The notes under the pieces were generated by a model. It saw only the letters and a program-made list of their open reading frames with translations. It was not told where the DNA came from and made no database searches. Shown in pieces: positions 14,006 to 15,025 of a stretch of 15,025 nt of DNA. The position numbers and the translations under genes are program-made. Numbering within the stretch: the stretch's first letter is position 1; every line of letters begins with the position of its first letter. Source of the stretch: Chloroflexota bacterium (GTDB taxonomy: Bacteria > Chloroflexota > Limnocylindria > Limnocylindrales > CSP1-4); NCBI GenBank assembly GCA_003157175.1, contig PMIQ01000099.1:7376-22400 (forward strand). Direction: 5' to 3'.

Positions 14006-15025
14006 ATGAGGCTCGCAGCACGAATGGATCGGATCGGGACCGAGACGGCCTTCGAGGCCGCCGCCCGAGCCAGGGCCCTCGAGGCAACCGGTCGATCGGT
14101 CATTCACCTGGAGATCGGCGAGCCCGACTTCGACACGCCGGCGAACATCCGCGAAGCGGCCAAGCGGGCCCTCGATCGAGGCGCGACCCACTACTCACCC
14201 ACGGTCGGCATCCCCGAGCTTCGCGCCGCGATCGCCGCCGACGCCACGGCCCGCAAGTGCTTCAACGTTTCGCCGGACCGGGTCGTCGTCGTCCCGGGCG
14301 GCAAGCCCGTGATGTTCTTCGCCATGCTCGCCCTCATCGAGGAGGGCGACGAGGTCATCTATCCGGACCCGGGCTTCCCGATCTACGAGTCGATGGTCGA
14401 CTACGTCGGCGGAACGGCGGTCGCCTGCCCGATCCGACAGGAGAACGGCTTCCGGCTCGACCCGAAGGAGCTGGCCTCGCTCGTGACCAGGCGGACCCGC
14501 CTGGTGATCATCAACTCACCCGCCAATCCGACCGGCGGCGTCTCGACCCGTCAAGACCTCGAGCAGATCGCCGCCATCGCGCGCGAGCACGATCTCACCG
14601 TCCTGGCCGACGAGATCTACGGTCGAATCCTCTACGAAGGCGAGCACATCTCGATCGCCTCGCTGCCGGGCATGGCCGAACGGACGATCGTCCTCGACGG
14701 CTTCTCCAAGACCTACGCCATGACCGGCTGGCGGCTGGGCTACGCCATCGTGCCCGAGAAGCTGGTGACGCCCTTCAGCCGGCTGATCGTCAACAGCGTC
14801 AGCTGCACCAACGCCGCGACCCAATGGGCGGGGGTGGAGGCGCTGACCGGCCCGCAGGATTCCGTGGCGGCGATGGTCGAGGAGTTCCGGGTCCGGCGCG
14901 ATCTCATCGTCGACGGCCTCAACTCCATACCCTGTGTGACGTGCCTTCGGCCGGAGGGCGCCTTCTACGCCTTCCCCGACATCTCCGGCACCGGCCTGAG
15001 CGGAGCCGAGCTGGCCGACCGGCTG
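14006..15025 (+). CDS. Class I/II PLP-dependent aminotransferase (aspartate aminotransferase-like), cut at right edge
   Basis: The first 340 codons of a fold-type I aminotransferase; about 50-60 residues are missing beyond the window. The start MRLAARMDRIGTETAF has AGAGGTG upstream at good spacing. Family marks in order: VIHLEIGEPDFDTPANI, THYSPTVGIPELRAAI, VVVPGGKPVMFFAMLAL, YPDPGFPIYESMVDY, INSPANPTGGV (cofactor-contacting Asn), LADEIYGRILYEG (Asp and Tyr near the pyridine ring), and SKTYAMTGWRLGY with the Schiff-base lysine K235. This matches the Ib subgroup of aspartate aminotransferases, which move the amino group to 2-oxoglutarate. Substrate may be aspartate, another amino acid or prephenate; this cannot be settled here. 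It is divergent from the LysR gene and may share its control region. Confidence 0.95.
   Translation, partial: MRLAARMDRIGTETAFEAAARARALEATGRSVIHLEIGEPDFDTPANIREAAKRALDRGATHYSPTVGIPELRAAIAADATARKCFNVSPDRVVVVPGGKPVMFFAMLALIEEGDEVIYPDPGFPIYESMVDYVGGTAVACPIRQENGFRLDPKELASLVTRRTRLVIINSPANPTGGVSTRQDLEQIAAIAREHDLTVLADEIYGRILYEGEHISIASLPGMAERTIVLDGFSKTYAMTGWRLGYAIVPEKLVTPFSRLIVNSVSCTNAATQWAGVEALTGPQDSVAAMVEEFRVRRDLIVDGLNSIPCVTCLRPEGAFYAFPDISGTGLSGAELADRL

Noticed and set aside
1..15025. CRISPR array, rRNA, riboswitch, integrase, toxin-antitoxin or known defence genes
   Set aside because: I saw no regularly spaced direct repeats, no rRNA-like sequence and no protein motifs of these classes.

Overview
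This is a GC-rich bacterial chromosome segment. The gene families (a Gram-positive/rhizobial type rhamnose isomerase, a mannose-family PTS with a SorC regulator, a membrane-anchored kelch protein with a Pro/Thr-rich linker, an FHA membrane protein) fit Chloroflexota or Actinomycetota best. That placement is inference; there is no rRNA or other marker here. TGA, TAA and TAG all serve as ordinary stops.

Layout. (1) 1-4033, L-rhamnose use: on the minus strand a DeoR-family repressor (272-1138) overlaps by ATGA the start of a sugar ABC-transporter ATPase that runs off the left edge. Divergently, on the plus strand, rhaI (L-rhamnose isomerase) overlaps rhaB (L-rhamnulokinase). Uptake, isomerisation and phosphorylation are present; the rhamnulose-1-phosphate aldolase step is not in the window. 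(2) 4097-4171: tRNA-Lys(UUU) on the minus strand with encoded CCA. (3) 4341-7492, minus strand: a four-helix membrane protein overlapping (ATGA) a membrane-anchored seven-bladed kelch protein, then a four-helix protein with a cytoplasmic FHA domain. (4) 7493-8568: an otherwise sparse region holding a 583-bp element (7849-8431) with perfect 16-bp terminal inverted repeats and a target-site-like direct repeat. Its only clear gene encodes a small lipoprotein. (5) 8569-11210: a SorC-family regulator on the minus strand, divergent from a mannose-family PTS locus. EIIA is intact, but EIIB has an in-frame TGA exactly where the family has a conserved Trp. EIIB then breaks off and is joined out of frame to EIID, EIIC is absent, and EIID carries a second in-frame TGA beside a 12-bp tandem duplication. 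This looks like a decaying operon next to an intact regulator and EIIA. (6) 11230-15025, nitrogen metabolism: a perfect 13-bp hairpin, then glutamate dehydrogenase (minus), a LysR regulator (minus) and, divergent from it, a class I/II aminotransferase cut by the right edge. A 20-nt palindrome lies between the last two.

The two observations most worth following are the inverted-repeat element carrying a lipoprotein gene and the broken PTS operon.
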